A stretch of DNA of 64,000 nt from Blastomonas sp. CACIA14H2 (GTDB lineage Bacteria; Pseudomonadota; Alphaproteobacteria; Sphingomonadales; Sphingomonadaceae). The translations under genes and the position numbers were made by a program. Below the pieces are notes generated by a model. It was not told the origin of the DNA. It made no database searches and saw nothing but the letters and a program-made list of their open reading frames with translations. Where the stretch lies: assembly GCA_000503195.1 (NCBI GenBank), contig AYSC01000012.1:1-64000 (forward strand). Reading direction: 5' to 3'. This document shows positions 29,490 through 38,474 of this stretch, one piece after another. The first letter of the stretch is position 1. Every line of letters starts with the position of its first letter.

Positions 29490-32381
29490 TCAGTATTTGA
29501 AGCGCGCGCCGAGGAAGAAGGTGCGGCCGAAATGGTTGTTCTCGTAGTTCCGGTCCGCATCGAAATCGGTGAAGCGATAGCGATAGGTGTCGGTCAGGTT
29601 GTTGCCTTCCAGCGAGACTTCGAGCCACTCGGTGAACTTGTACCGGATCGAGGCATCGAGGTTGAACTGGCTGCCATAGCCTTCGAGAATGTTGCCGGTC
29701 CCGCTCGCGCCTTCGTGCCAGCGGCTGCGATAGGTGCCCATGATGCGCGCCGAGAACTTGCCGTCGTCATAGTAGAAGGTGCCGTTGTACGATCGCTTCG
29801 AGACGTTGGCGAGCGCGGCCCTGCGGGTCACGTTGACCAGCGCGCCGCCCGGCGTGGTGGCGGGACCCTGCACGATGAAATCGGCATTGCTGTCGATGAA
29901 CGTCGCGTTGGCGAGGATACCGAAATTGCCGAAGAACCCGTCGGTAAAGGCGCTGAACGGGATCTGCGCGGCGATTTCCACACCCTTGAGCTTCGCGCCA
30001 GTGCCGTTGACCGGGGTGGTCAGCGTCCAGATCGGCTGGTTGAGCAGCGCCGGGTTGAGCGCGGCGGGCGAGGAGGGGTTGAGCACCGAAACCGGCAGGC
30101 CGGTCTGCGCGAAGGTAGCCTCGGTGATCGCCGCCGTCTGGGTGAAGCTGTCGACATTCTTGATGAACCCCGCGATCGAGAGCAGCGCCTGAGGCGCAAA
30201 ATACCATTCGATCGCAAGGTCGTAGTTGGTGGCGCGGAACGGCTCAAGGAACGGGTTGCCGCTGTTGACGCGGAAGTTGAAGCCATCGGCCGACCCGCCC
30301 GGCGTCAGCGAGCCGAGCGTCGGACGGGTGATCACCTCGGCCGCCGCCGCGCGGATGATCAGGTTCTGCGCCGGGAAGATCGCGAGGTTCGCCGAGGGCA
30401 GCCAATCGTCATAGCTGCGCTCGATCGTCGCCTCGACCGCGCCGACCAGGCCGTAGGACGACTGTTCGGTCTTCACATAGCGGATGCCGGCGTTGAGCGC
30501 ATATTCGAGGCCGAACAGGTCGCCCTTGGCATCGAACTGCAGATAGCCGCCCTTGGTAGTTTCCTGCACGCCGCGATTGTTGCCTGCGTCGAGCGCGAGC
30601 GGGCGGCTGTACAGCTTGGTGAATTCGGTGGTCGCATCGAGATTGGGGACGAGCCAGGCATTGGTGTTGCCCGCAGGCTGACCGGCCTTGCCGAGCTGGA
30701 ACAGCTCCGAAAGCTGCGGCGTGACCGGGAAACCATAGACGGCCGTCGGGCCGAACACGCTCGAGGCCGAGCAGGTGATGGTGCCGAGCACGCGGTCGAG
30801 TCCGCCATTGCCGCACACCGCCGTGTCGCGCGTAAAGGCCACGGTGTCGAATTCGAACCGGCGCCAGACCACACCAGCCTTGACGGTGAACCCGTCGGTG
30901 ACATCCCATTCGGTGCGCAGCTGCGCGGTCTTGAACTGGTTGACGATTTCCGACGGACGGTCGCGGATTTCGGCGAGCTGGAACACCGCCGGATCGGTGA
31001 CGCTGGTGCCGAAGGTCAGCTTCGGACGCTTCATGTCGGTATAGTCGTAGCTATAGCCCTGCGCGTCGCGATCGTCGAACACGATGGTCGTTTCCACCGG
31101 AATATCGGCGGTCGACTTCGAAATGCCGCCGAGCAGCGTGAAGCGGAAGCTGTCCGACAGGTCCTGATCCCAGGTGCCGCCGACCTGATAGAATTCGGTG
31201 GTGCTTTCGCGCAGATAATGTTCGGTGCGGACCCAGGCATCGTTGAGCGTTGCCGAGATCATGTTGTTGTTGGCGTCATAGACCGGGTTGACGACGTCGA
31301 TCGAGCGCTCGTTGGAACGCAGCAGCACCTCGCCCCAGCGCTCGCGCCGGTCGCTGTTGAAGCGCGAGTACAGCCCGTCGATCGAGAACTTGGTCATGTC
31401 GGTCGGCGCGAACTGGATCGATCCGGTGATGCCCAGGCGCTCGCGGTCGTGCTTGACCTCGCCATAGCGCGGAATGCGCGGGTGGAAGGCGAGCGAGGCC
31501 TGGTCGCATGCGGCGCTGCGGCCATTCGTATAGACACCGCCGCTGTTGCGCACCGCGGTGAGGTTGGTGGCGCTGGTGGTGAAACAGGGCGCGCCGTTGA
31601 CCGAGTCGAAGCGCGCCTGCGCCCAGCGCACGGTGTTGTTGCCGAGCTCGAGCACCTGGGTCTTCTGGTAGGCCGCGGAGAGCGAGACGCCGAATGTGCC
31701 GGCATCGTTGCGCCAGCTCAGCAGCCCCGCAAGACGCGGGCCGGCATATTCGGACAGGTCATTATAGCTGACCACCGCCGAACCGACCGCGGTAAAGCCC
31801 GCCTTGGCCGCGAGCGGGTTGCCGGTGTTGAGATCGACCACCGCGCCCAGCGAGCCTTCGTCGAGGCTGGCCTCGGCGGTCTTGTGCACGACGATCGAGC
31901 TGAACAGCTCCGAGGCGAACACGTTGAAGTCGAACGCGCGGTCGCGGTTGGCCGAGGCGCCATCAGTCGATGTCGCTACGGTTTCGAGACCGTTGACGCG
32001 AACGCGGGTGAACTGGCTCGACAGACCGCGCACGGTGATCGCGCGGCCCTCGCCCGCATCACGCGTGATCGAGATGCCGGGGATGCGCTGCAGCGATTCC
32101 GCGAGGTTCTGGTCGGGGAACTTGGCGATATCCTCGGCAACGATCGCGTCGATCGCGCCGACCGAGGTGCGCTTGAGATTGATCGCGGCTTCAAGCGACT
32201 GGCGGAAGCCGGTGACGACGATCTCGTCGGCGGCGGGGGCCTCGTCCTCGACCGTGGTCGGCTGTTCTCCCTCGGCGACCTGTGCCTGTGCGGTTCCGGT
32301 CGCGGCCAGCGCGCAGCCTGCGAGCAGTGCTGCCTTGAAAATGGAATGGCCGGTGGCCCGGCGCGTGTTCTGACGGCGCAT
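29490..32381 (-). CDS. TonB-dependent receptor for pectic oligosaccharides (inferred)
   Basis: A 963-residue outer-membrane receptor. Signal peptide to about residue 34 (GTAQAQ), a TonB-box-like EIVVTG, plug domain (AIVAEDIAKFPDQNLAE, ITVRGLSSQFTRVRVNG) and a long barrel ending in phenylalanine-containing FLGARFKY. The plug matches the large receptor subtype common in Caulobacter, Xanthomonas and sphingomonads for plant-polymer fragments. Its gene begins an operon with the esterase and GH43 genes and is preceded by two operator-like sites, so a pectin-derived ligand is likely. Confidence 0.9.
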   Translation of the reverse strand: MRRQNTRRATGHSIFKAALLAGCALAATGTAQAQVAEGEQPTTVEDEAPAADEIVVTGFRQSLEAAINLKRTSVGAIDAIVAEDIAKFPDQNLAESLQRIPGISITRDAGEGRAITVRGLSSQFTRVRVNGLETVATSTDGASANRDRAFDFNVFASELFSSIVVHKTAEASLDEGSLGAVVDLNTGNPLAAKAGFTAVGSAVVSYNDLSEYAGPRLAGLLSWRNDAGTFGVSLSAAYQKTQVLELGNNTVRWAQARFDSVNGAPCFTTSATNLTAVRNSGGVYTNGRSAACDQASLAFHPRIPRYGEVKHDRERLGITGSIQFAPTDMTKFSIDGLYSRFNSDRRERWGEVLLRSNERSIDVVNPVYDANNNMISATLNDAWVRTEHYLRESTTEFYQVGGTWDQDLSDSFRFTLLGGISKSTADIPVETTIVFDDRDAQGYSYDYTDMKRPKLTFGTSVTDPAVFQLAEIRDRPSEIVNQFKTAQLRTEWDVTDGFTVKAGVVWRRFEFDTVAFTRDTAVCGNGGLDRVLGTITCSASSVFGPTAVYGFPVTPQLSELFQLGKAGQPAGNTNAWLVPNLDATTEFTKLYSRPLALDAGNNRGVQETTKGGYLQFDAKGDLFGLEYALNAGIRYVKTEQSSYGLVGAVEATIERSYDDWLPSANLAIFPAQNLIIRAAAAEVITRPTLGSLTPGGSADGFNFRVNSGNPFLEPFRATNYDLAIEWYFAPQALLSIAGFIKNVDSFTQTAAITEATFAQTGLPVSVLNPSSPAALNPALLNQPIWTLTTPVNGTGAKLKGVEIAAQIPFSAFTDGFFGNFGILANATFIDSNADFIVQGPATTPGGALVNVTRRAALANVSKRSYNGTFYYDDGKFSARIMGTYRSRWHEGASGTGNILEGYGSQFNLDASIRYKFTEWLEVSLEGNNLTDTYRYRFTDFDADRNYENNHFGRTFFLGARFKY

Positions 32382-32416
32382 GTCTGTCCCCTCCTGATCG
32401 CCTTCTTTCAGGCAAT

Positions 32417-32430
32417 TGCTACCGGTGTCA
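32417..32430 (+). promoter_or_regulatory. LacI-type operator at the TonB receptor promoter
   Basis: TGCTACCGGTGTCA, 36 bp upstream of the receptor start codon, 12 of 14 matches to TGACACCGGTGTCA and identical to the pckA-chvI site. Confidence 0.7.
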
Positions 32431-32560
32431 AAGGAGAAGATGCGACATGCATCTAATACGCCCTGACACCCTGACTCCCGACGTTCGATGCCCTGCCGAG
32501 GCGGGCATCGCTATTCTTCCCGATGATCCATGGAGCATCTCAGTGAGGCTGACCGCCCAA

Positions 32561-32574
32561 GGTAACCGGTGTCA
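32561..32574 (+). promoter_or_regulatory. LacI-type operator at the pectate lyase promoter
   Basis: GGTAACCGGTGTCA, 59 bp upstream of the pectate lyase start. The same 14 bases occur at 38421-38434 and, inverted, at 39587-39600. Confidence 0.75.
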
Positions 32575-32632
32575 TTATGTATTGCCCTCTCGCTGCGGCT
32601 CTGTCAATAACCATGGCAACGGGAGAGAGACC

Positions 32633-33979
32633 ATGCGCAAGACCTTGCAGAAAGCCGCGATAATCGGGGCTTTTGCCCTGGCCAGCCTGAGCCATGCCGC
32701 GGCTGAGCCGCATCCGGGCGATCCCACGAAAGGCGGGGCAGGGGGGCGAATCATCCGCGTCACGACGCTGGCCAAATCGGGTCCGGGATCGCTGGCCGAG
32801 GCGCTCGCTGCCAAGGGGCCGCGCACCGTGGTGTTCGAAGTCGGCGGGGTGATCGATCTCGGGCGGAGCACGCTCGAAATCAGCGAACCCTATCTCACCA
32901 TTGCAGGCCAGACCGCGCCTTCGCCGGGGATCACGATCATCAAGGGCGGCATCGATCTGCGCACGCATGATGTCGTCGTCTCGCACATCCGGGTGATGAC
33001 AGGCGCGGACGGTCAGGCGCGCATGTCGGGCTGGGAGGCCGATGCCTTTTCCACCGTCGCCGCGCACAATGTCGTGGTCGAACATTGCAGTTTCCTCTGG
33101 GGAATCGACGAGAACATGTCCGCCTCCGGCCCGCGCTTCACCGGCGATACGATCGAGCAATGGCGTGCGGGTACCAGCCACCATATCGTGTTCCGCGACA
33201 ATCTGGCGGCGGAGGGCCTGGCCGTTTCGAGCCACCCCAAGGGCGAGCACAGCAAGGGCTCGCTGATCCATGATAATGCCACGAATATAATGTTTTACCG
33301 CAATGTCTGGGCGCACAATGTCGAGCGTTCGCCGCTGGTCAAGGGCGGGGCGCAGGTGGCGATGATCAACAACCTGATCTACAATCCCGGCCACCGCGCG
33401 GTACACTACAACCTGATGAATCTCGAATGGCAGGGGCAGCCCTATGTCACCGGCGAGATTACCGCGATCGGCAATGTCATGCGCGGCGGCAACGACACCA
33501 ACGAGGGGCTGCCGTTCCTGATGCTCGGCGGCGACGGGGACCTGGCCTATTTCGGCAAGGACAACCGCGCGGTCGACCGGCACGGCAATCCGCTGCCCCA
33601 GTTCGGCCGCTATGGCGAGACGCGCGCGAGGCTGATCCCCGCCAAGGCACCGCTCGCCAAGGTGGATGCCTATGCGGTGCTGCCCTCGGGCGACGTCGAG
33701 ACCTCGCTGCTGCAGACCGTCGGCGCAAGGCCCTGGGACCGCGCGCCCGACGACATCCGCGTGCTGTTTTTTGTCGCCGAAGGGCGCGGCGACATCATCG
33801 ACGATGAGAGCGAGGTCGGTGGCTATCCCGCGCCGGTGGCGAGCTTTGCCCCGTTCAATGAGGCCGACTGGAATCTCGACACGATGATCCCGAAATCGGG
33901 TCGCTATCCCGGACAGAAGGGCGGCGCGCAGGAGCGGCTTTCGACGCGCGATGCGCAGATGCGGTCGACCCAGCCATGA
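32633..33979 (+). CDS. Secreted pectate lyase (PL1-like)
   Basis: A 448-residue protein with a signal peptide cut near residue 25 (SHAAAEPH). A right-handed beta-helix is indicated by PYLTIAGQTAPSPGITI, THDVVVSHIRVMTG and HNVVVEHCSFLWGIDENMS, which matches bacterial pectate lyases of family PL1. It would cleave polygalacturonate by elimination, giving oligomers with an unsaturated end. The ATG at 32633 follows GGGAGAGAG. The stop overlaps the start of the cupin gene. Confidence 0.88.
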   Translation: MRKTLQKAAIIGAFALASLSHAAAEPHPGDPTKGGAGGRIIRVTTLAKSGPGSLAEALAAKGPRTVVFEVGGVIDLGRSTLEISEPYLTIAGQTAPSPGITIIKGGIDLRTHDVVVSHIRVMTGADGQARMSGWEADAFSTVAAHNVVVEHCSFLWGIDENMSASGPRFTGDTIEQWRAGTSHHIVFRDNLAAEGLAVSSHPKGEHSKGSLIHDNATNIMFYRNVWAHNVERSPLVKGGAQVAMINNLIYNPGHRAVHYNLMNLEWQGQPYVTGEITAIGNVMRGGNDTNEGLPFLMLGGDGDLAYFGKDNRAVDRHGNPLPQFGRYGETRARLIPAKAPLAKVDAYAVLPSGDVETSLLQTVGARPWDRAPDDIRVLFFVAEGRGDIIDDESEVGGYPAPVASFAPFNEADWNLDTMIPKSGRYPGQKGGAQERLSTRDAQMRSTQP

Positions 33980-34431
33980 GCGCGCTCATCGCCCTGCTGC
34001 TCGCGGCTGCGCCGCCGATGGCGGTGGTCGACGAGCTCGATACGGTGAAGCGCGAGCCGCCGCCGCACGGGGGCATCGGCATGAGCACCGCGTGGCGGAT
34101 CAGCGACCATGTGCCGCAACCGCGCCGCATGGAGTTCCGCCGCCGCACGCTCGATATCGGCGCGGCGATCGGCGAACATCCGATCGCGCATGACGAGGTC
34201 TATTATGTGCTCGACGGCGAGGGCGAGGTGGTCTCGGACGGCCAGCGCGCGACCCTCAGGCCCGGCATGACCGCCTATCTCTATGATGGCGCGGTGGTCG
34301 GCATCTGGCAGCGGGGCGACAAGCCGCTCGCGCTGATCATCGCCTATCCGGTCAAGGAGCCGGTCAGCTGCCCGGCTGAATGTACGGCCCCGTCGCCCAC
34401 AGCTCCCGCTCGAACCGGCGAGGATCGCTGA
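33976..34431 (+). CDS. Periplasmic cupin protein, KdgF-like
   Basis: A 151-residue protein with a short hydrophobic leader (SALIALLLAAAPP) and a single cupin fold: HPIAHDEVYYVLDGEGEVV is the first metal-binding motif and LRPGMTAYLYDGAVVGI the second. KdgF cupins speed the ring opening of unsaturated uronates released by lyases; that role is suggested by coupling to the pectate lyase gene (ATGA overlap), but an exported location would be unusual. The last 68 bp overlap the convergent carboxylesterase gene, which encodes a proline-rich tail here. Confidence 0.7.
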   Translation: MSALIALLLAAAPPMAVVDELDTVKREPPPHGGIGMSTAWRISDHVPQPRRMEFRRRTLDIGAAIGEHPIAHDEVYYVLDGEGEVVSDGQRATLRPGMTAYLYDGAVVGIWQRGDKPLALIIAYPVKEPVSCPAECTAPSPTAPARTGEDR

Positions 34432-35908
34432 CCACCGCCGACGCCCCGTCGCCGACCACCAAAGTCGCGCGGTCGGGCAGGGTGTAGGGTGACCAGCTGT
34501 CCAGACCCGGCTTGCCGGTCTTGGCGAGGCCCGTGAAAGCCTTGATCATCAGATCGCGCGTCGCCTGCGCACGCGCGTCGGTGCCGCTATAACTGCCCGG
34601 CGCATCCAGTGTGCCGAAGACATAAGGTATGTCGTCGGTATGCGCCGCACCGCGCGCGGGGTCGATCGGCGAGGGGCGGTCGAGCTGATAGACCCAGGTC
34701 GTTTTCGCGCCTGCCTTGGCACGTTCGTCCGCCTCGATCACCTGGCCCGGCCAGGATCGGCCCGCCGTGGTCGCGGCATAGAACAGCCGCTCGGGCGACC
34801 AATCGGGGAACTGCGCGCGATAGCGGGCAACGACCCATTCGGGGTCGAGATCGATCTTCACCTCGGCGGCGATGCGCGGTGCGATGTTGCTCCAGTCGAG
34901 CCCCTCGAGCTTAGGTCCCCTGGGGTCGATGAACGCGCGCGTCTCCTCGCGCGTGTTGCCCAGAATCATCGGGATGGCGAGCGATTGCGGCGCGGCATCG
35001 GGCCAGAACGGGTGGCGCGGCAGGTTGGTCATGTCGAGCACGGGCCCGAAATAGACCGGCCCGCCGATGACCGGATCGGTGGCAGTGAGGGACTCGACGA
35101 TGCGCTCGACCGGCGCGGTGCGCAGCCCCTCGACATCATCGGGCGCGAGCTTCATCGCCGCCATCAGCGCTTGCGTCCGTTTCCAGGCGTTGCCGGGTCC
35201 GCTCGCGGTGACCTGCTGGCCGCTCATCGTCGCGGCGCTGTGGAACAAGCCACGCGCCGCCGGCATCGCCATCAATGTCGCGATCTTCGCGCCGCCGCCC
35301 GACTGGCCGAAAACCATCACCCGCACCGGATCGCCGCCGAAATCGGCGATATGATCGCGTACCCAGCGCAATGTGAGGATCAGATCCAGCTGGCCGAGAT
35401 TGCCGCTATCGGCAAAGCGCGCGCCGAAGGGCTTGAGCCAGGCATAGCCGAATGCGTTGAGCCGCTGGTTGACCGTGACCACCACGACATCGCCCTGTGC
35501 GGCCAGCCGGTGGCCGTGGGTCAGCGGATCGGTGACCGTTCCGTTGCTGTACGCGCCGCCGTGGAAATAGACCATCACTGCGCGCCGGGCGTTCGGGTTC
35601 GCCTCGGGCGTCCAGACGTTGAGGAACAGGCAGTCCTCGGACTGCGGAAGCTCGGGATTGCCGCGCTGCGGCGCGATCGGCCCGAATTGCTGCGCGCGGG
35701 TTGCCGGGCCGGTCCAGGGCTCGGCTACCGGCGGCGCGAAGCGCTCGGCGCGGCCATAGCGGATGCCCTTGAACGCGAGCACATTGTCCTCGCGCAGCCC
35801 GAGATAGCGCCCGACCATTGGGTCGGCGGAGCGCGCGAGGCCAGGCGCCGCGATCAGCGCCGCGCCGCTGCCGATCAGCGCGCGGCGGGTCAGCTCAGCG
35901 CCGGACAT
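34364..35908 (-). CDS. Type-B carboxylesterase, Tat-exported
   Basis: A 514-residue carboxylesterase/lipase family protein. The leader LTRRALIGSGAALIAAPG looks like a twin-arginine signal. The nucleophile elbow is GQSGGGAK, the oxyanion hole YFHGGAYSNG, and the catalytic His is in GAAHTDDIPYVFG. In this locus it may remove methyl or acetyl esters from pectin fragments. It is the last gene of the dhuI-kduD-kdgK operon and overlaps kdgK by 14 bp. Confidence 0.85.
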   Translation of the reverse strand: MSGAELTRRALIGSGAALIAAPGLARSADPMVGRYLGLREDNVLAFKGIRYGRAERFAPPVAEPWTGPATRAQQFGPIAPQRGNPELPQSEDCLFLNVWTPEANPNARRAVMVYFHGGAYSNGTVTDPLTHGHRLAAQGDVVVVTVNQRLNAFGYAWLKPFGARFADSGNLGQLDLILTLRWVRDHIADFGGDPVRVMVFGQSGGGAKIATLMAMPAARGLFHSAATMSGQQVTASGPGNAWKRTQALMAAMKLAPDDVEGLRTAPVERIVESLTATDPVIGGPVYFGPVLDMTNLPRHPFWPDAAPQSLAIPMILGNTREETRAFIDPRGPKLEGLDWSNIAPRIAAEVKIDLDPEWVVARYRAQFPDWSPERLFYAATTAGRSWPGQVIEADERAKAGAKTTWVYQLDRPSPIDPARGAAHTDDIPYVFGTLDAPGSYSGTDARAQATRDLMIKAFTGLAKTGKPGLDSWSPYTLPDRATLVVGDGASAVVSDPRRFERELWATGPYIQPGS

Positions 35909-36905
35909 CGCCGCCTTGCGCCGAGAAGGCGGCGAGTTCGGCGGGACCGATCAGGCAGAAATCGCCGGGCAGGCTGTGCTTCAGTGCGGCCAGCGCGAGT
36001 CCACATTCGGCCATGGCCTGCGCGTCGCCGCCCTGCAGATAGCAATGCAGCACGCCGGCAGCAAAGGCATCGCCGGTACCGATGCGGTCGACAATGCCGG
36101 TGACGTCGATCTCGGCGGTCTGGTGCTTCGCGCTGCGGGTATCGACCCGCGCGGCGATACGGTGGTGATCGCTGCTGACGACATGGCGCGCGGTCGAGGC
36201 GACCAGTTCGAGGTTCGGAAAGGCCTCGAACGCGGCCTCGACCGCCTCGCGCCGCCGTTCCGCGCCGTCGCCGGAGAAGGTCTTGCCGAGCAGCAGCGAG
36301 ATGTCGCGATGGTTGCCGATCAGCACCGTTGCCGCTCCGACCAGCCGGGTCAGGATCGCGCGCGGATCGCTGTCCCACGCGTCCCAGAGCAGCGCGCGGT
36401 AATTGCCGTCGAAGCAGATCGGCACGCCCGCGTCCTGCGCGGCGGCCACCGCCGCCTCGGCCAGCGCGACCCCGCCCGGACCCAGCGCGGGCGTGATGCC
36501 CGACATGTGGAGAAGGGCAGCGCCCTCGAGCGCGCCCTTGAGGTCCAGCGCCTCGGGCCTGGCCAGCGCAAAGGCCGAACCTGCGCGGTCATAGGTGATC
36601 GAGGACGGCCGCAGACCCGCGCCGGGTTCGAGGAAATACAGCCCCATGCGACCGTCCGCGCGCGCGACGAAACGCGTGTCCACACCCGCAGCCCCGAGGT
36701 CTGCCTTCGCCTTGTCGCCCAGCGGCGAGCCCGGCAGCAGCGTCACCATCCGCGCCTCGTGCCCGAGCGAGGCGAGCGCGGCGGCGACATTGGCCTCCGC
36801 GCCGCCCACCACCATGTCGAGGCTCTGCGCCTGCACCATCATCCGCGCGCCGGGCGGCGCCAGGCGCAGCAGCATCTCGCCGAAGCAGACGACCGGACCC
36901 GTCAC
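35895..36905 (-). CDS. kdgK: 2-keto-3-deoxygluconate kinase
   Basis: A PfkB-family kinase of about 336 residues with the N-terminal CFGEMLLRLAPPG, the GGAEANVAAALASLG sugar-binding motif and the C-terminal DRIGTGDAFAAGVL with the catalytic Asp. It makes KDPG from KDG, joining the unsaturated-uronate and galacturonate branches. The GTG at 36905 overlaps the kduD stop by 4 bp; an ATG at 36917 is the alternative. The KDPG aldolase needed next is not in the window. Confidence 0.88.
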   Translation of the reverse strand: MTGPVVCFGEMLLRLAPPGARMMVQAQSLDMVVGGAEANVAAALASLGHEARMVTLLPGSPLGDKAKADLGAAGVDTRFVARADGRMGLYFLEPGAGLRPSSITYDRAGSAFALARPEALDLKGALEGAALLHMSGITPALGPGGVALAEAAVAAAQDAGVPICFDGNYRALLWDAWDSDPRAILTRLVGAATVLIGNHRDISLLLGKTFSGDGAERRREAVEAAFEAFPNLELVASTARHVVSSDHHRIAARVDTRSAKHQTAEIDVTGIVDRIGTGDAFAAGVLHCYLQGGDAQAMAECGLALAALKHSLPGDFCLIGPAELAAFSAQGGDVRR

Positions 36906-37675
36906 CGCGCGAGCCATCCGCCGTCGACCGCGAGCACATGGCCCTGGACATAGTCCGCAGCGCTGCTCGCCAGGAACACCGCCGCGCCGCCGATATCGGC
37001 AGGGTCGCCCCAGCGGCCTTCGGGGATGCGCTCCATGATCTGGCGGTTGCGCGTCTCGTCGGCCTGCAATGCTGCGGTGTTGTTCGTGGCGATATAACCC
37101 GGCGCAATGGCATTCACGTTGATGCCCTTGGCCGCCCATTCGCACGCGAGCAGCTTGGTCAGCCCGGCCACGCCGCTCTTGCTCGCGGTATAGCTCGGCA
37201 CGCGGATGCCGCCCTGGAAGCTGAGCATCGACGCGATGTTGACGATCTTGCCGCGACGCCCCGTCGCCTCGCGCTGCGCGATCATGTGGCGCCCTGCGGC
37301 CTGGCTCAGGAAGAAGACCGACTTGAGGTTGGTATCGACCACCGCGTCCCAATCCTCCTCGGTAAAGTCCACTGCATCGGCGCGGCGGATGATGCCCGCA
37401 TTGTTGATCAGGATATCGAGTCCGCCGAGCGAACCCAGTACCTGATCGACCACGGCCTGGACCGGGGCGATGGTGCCGAGATCGGCCGAGACGAGTTCGC
37501 ACCGGCGGCCCAGCGCGCGGACCTTTTGCGCGGTCTCCTCGGCCGGCGTGCGGCCGACAGCGGCGATGTCCGCGCCGGCCTGCGCCAGCGCCAGTGCGAT
37601 GCCCTGGCCGATGCCGGTATTGGCGCCGGTCACCACCGCGACGCGCCCCGACAGGTCGAAAAGCCCGTTCGTCAT
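36902..37675 (-). CDS. kduD: 2-dehydro-3-deoxy-gluconate 5-dehydrogenase (KduD/DhuD)
   Basis: A 257-residue short-chain dehydrogenase: TGANTGIG (residues 16-23) for NAD(P), NNAG at 91-94 and the triad S149, Y162, K166. The block APGYIATNNTAALQAD is characteristic of KduD. It reduces 3-deoxy-D-glycero-2,5-hexodiulosonate to KDG. It follows dhuI by 32 bp and is coupled to kdgK. Confidence 0.9.
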   Translation of the reverse strand: MTNGLFDLSGRVAVVTGANTGIGQGIALALAQAGADIAAVGRTPAEETAQKVRALGRRCELVSADLGTIAPVQAVVDQVLGSLGGLDILINNAGIIRRADAVDFTEEDWDAVVDTNLKSVFFLSQAAGRHMIAQREATGRRGKIVNIASMLSFQGGIRVPSYTASKSGVAGLTKLLACEWAAKGINVNAIAPGYIATNNTAALQADETRNRQIMERIPEGRWGDPADIGGAAVFLASSAADYVQGHVLAVDGGWLAR

Positions 37676-37707
37676 ATCGTCCTCTCCCCGGATAGCGCGA
37701 CTGTCGT

Positions 37708-38346
37708 TCAGGCGGTCAGTTCGCGCAGATAGGACGCGATCGGCTCGTTCTGGCAGTGGGGGTAAAAATGCTCGGCAAAGCGCTCGCCCGCCACTGCCGC
37801 CTTGAGCAGGTCCTGATCGACGGTCTTGAGCACGGTCAGCATGTCATGGCAGGTCGCGGCCTTGAGGTCCTTCAGGATGCCGCGGTTCTTGGCCATGATC
37901 GCGGCGCGCTCCTTGGGATAGCCCAGACCGCGCTCGCCGTCGAACAGCTTGGCATAGCAATCGCGCAGATTGAGCTCCGCCGCCCAGCCAAAGCCCTTGG
38001 CATAGGGCATCGAGATCGCGTTGCCGTCGTTGATCTGGCCGAACAGGAACGCATCGGTCGGGTCGATCACAAGACCGCAGAACACGCCGGGCATCGCGTT
38101 GCACGCCAGCATCGATCCCATGCCGGTGCCGCAGCCGGTGACGACGAAATCCGCCGCGCCCGAATTGAGCAGGATGCCTGTCAGGAGCCCGTTCATGACA
38201 TAGGTCAGCGAGGCCGAATCCTCGGCGGTATACATGCCGTAATTGAACACCTCATGCCCCAGCGGCAGCGCGACATCGGTCAGCGCCTCGTGGATGATGC
38301 TGTTCTTGGCGGCCTGGCTGTTCTCGGTGATCAGGGCGATCTTCAT
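37708..38346 (-). CDS. dhuI: RpiB-family isomerase, DhuI type
   Basis: A 212-residue RpiB/LacA/LacB-fold protein (GCGTGMGSMLACN). The established family precedent is DhuI of streptococci, an RpiB-fold isomerase that replaces KduI in converting 4-deoxy-5-hexosulose-uronate and is paired with a short-chain dehydrogenase, exactly as here with kduD. That neighbour, rather than any pentose gene, supports the call. Of two adjacent ATG codons the second (38346) has AGGAG seven bases upstream. First gene of a four-gene operon with an operator 75 bp upstream. Confidence 0.78.
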   Translation of the reverse strand: MKIALITENSQAAKNSIIHEALTDVALPLGHEVFNYGMYTAEDSASLTYVMNGLLTGILLNSGAADFVVTGCGTGMGSMLACNAMPGVFCGLVIDPTDAFLFGQINDGNAISMPYAKGFGWAAELNLRDCYAKLFDGERGLGYPKERAAIMAKNRGILKDLKAATCHDMLTVLKTVDQDLLKAAVAGERFAEHFYPHCQNEPIASYLRELTA

Positions 38347-38420
38347 CATGTCTCTCCTGTCCGGGCGGCGGTGCTCGGCGAGTCCGGCCCGATTGGGTTC
38401 GGGGGAATATTGGCTTGCTT

Positions 38421-38434
38421 GGTAACCGGTGTCA
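38421..38434 (+). promoter_or_regulatory. LacI-type operator at the dhuI operon promoter
   Basis: GGTAACCGGTGTCA, located between the lacI stop and the dhuI start. It is identical to the pectate lyase site and continues with the same two bases (TT). Confidence 0.75.
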
Positions 38435-38474
38435 TTGATCGGTGCAAGCTCTATTGCGGTGCGGTCGGATCGGT

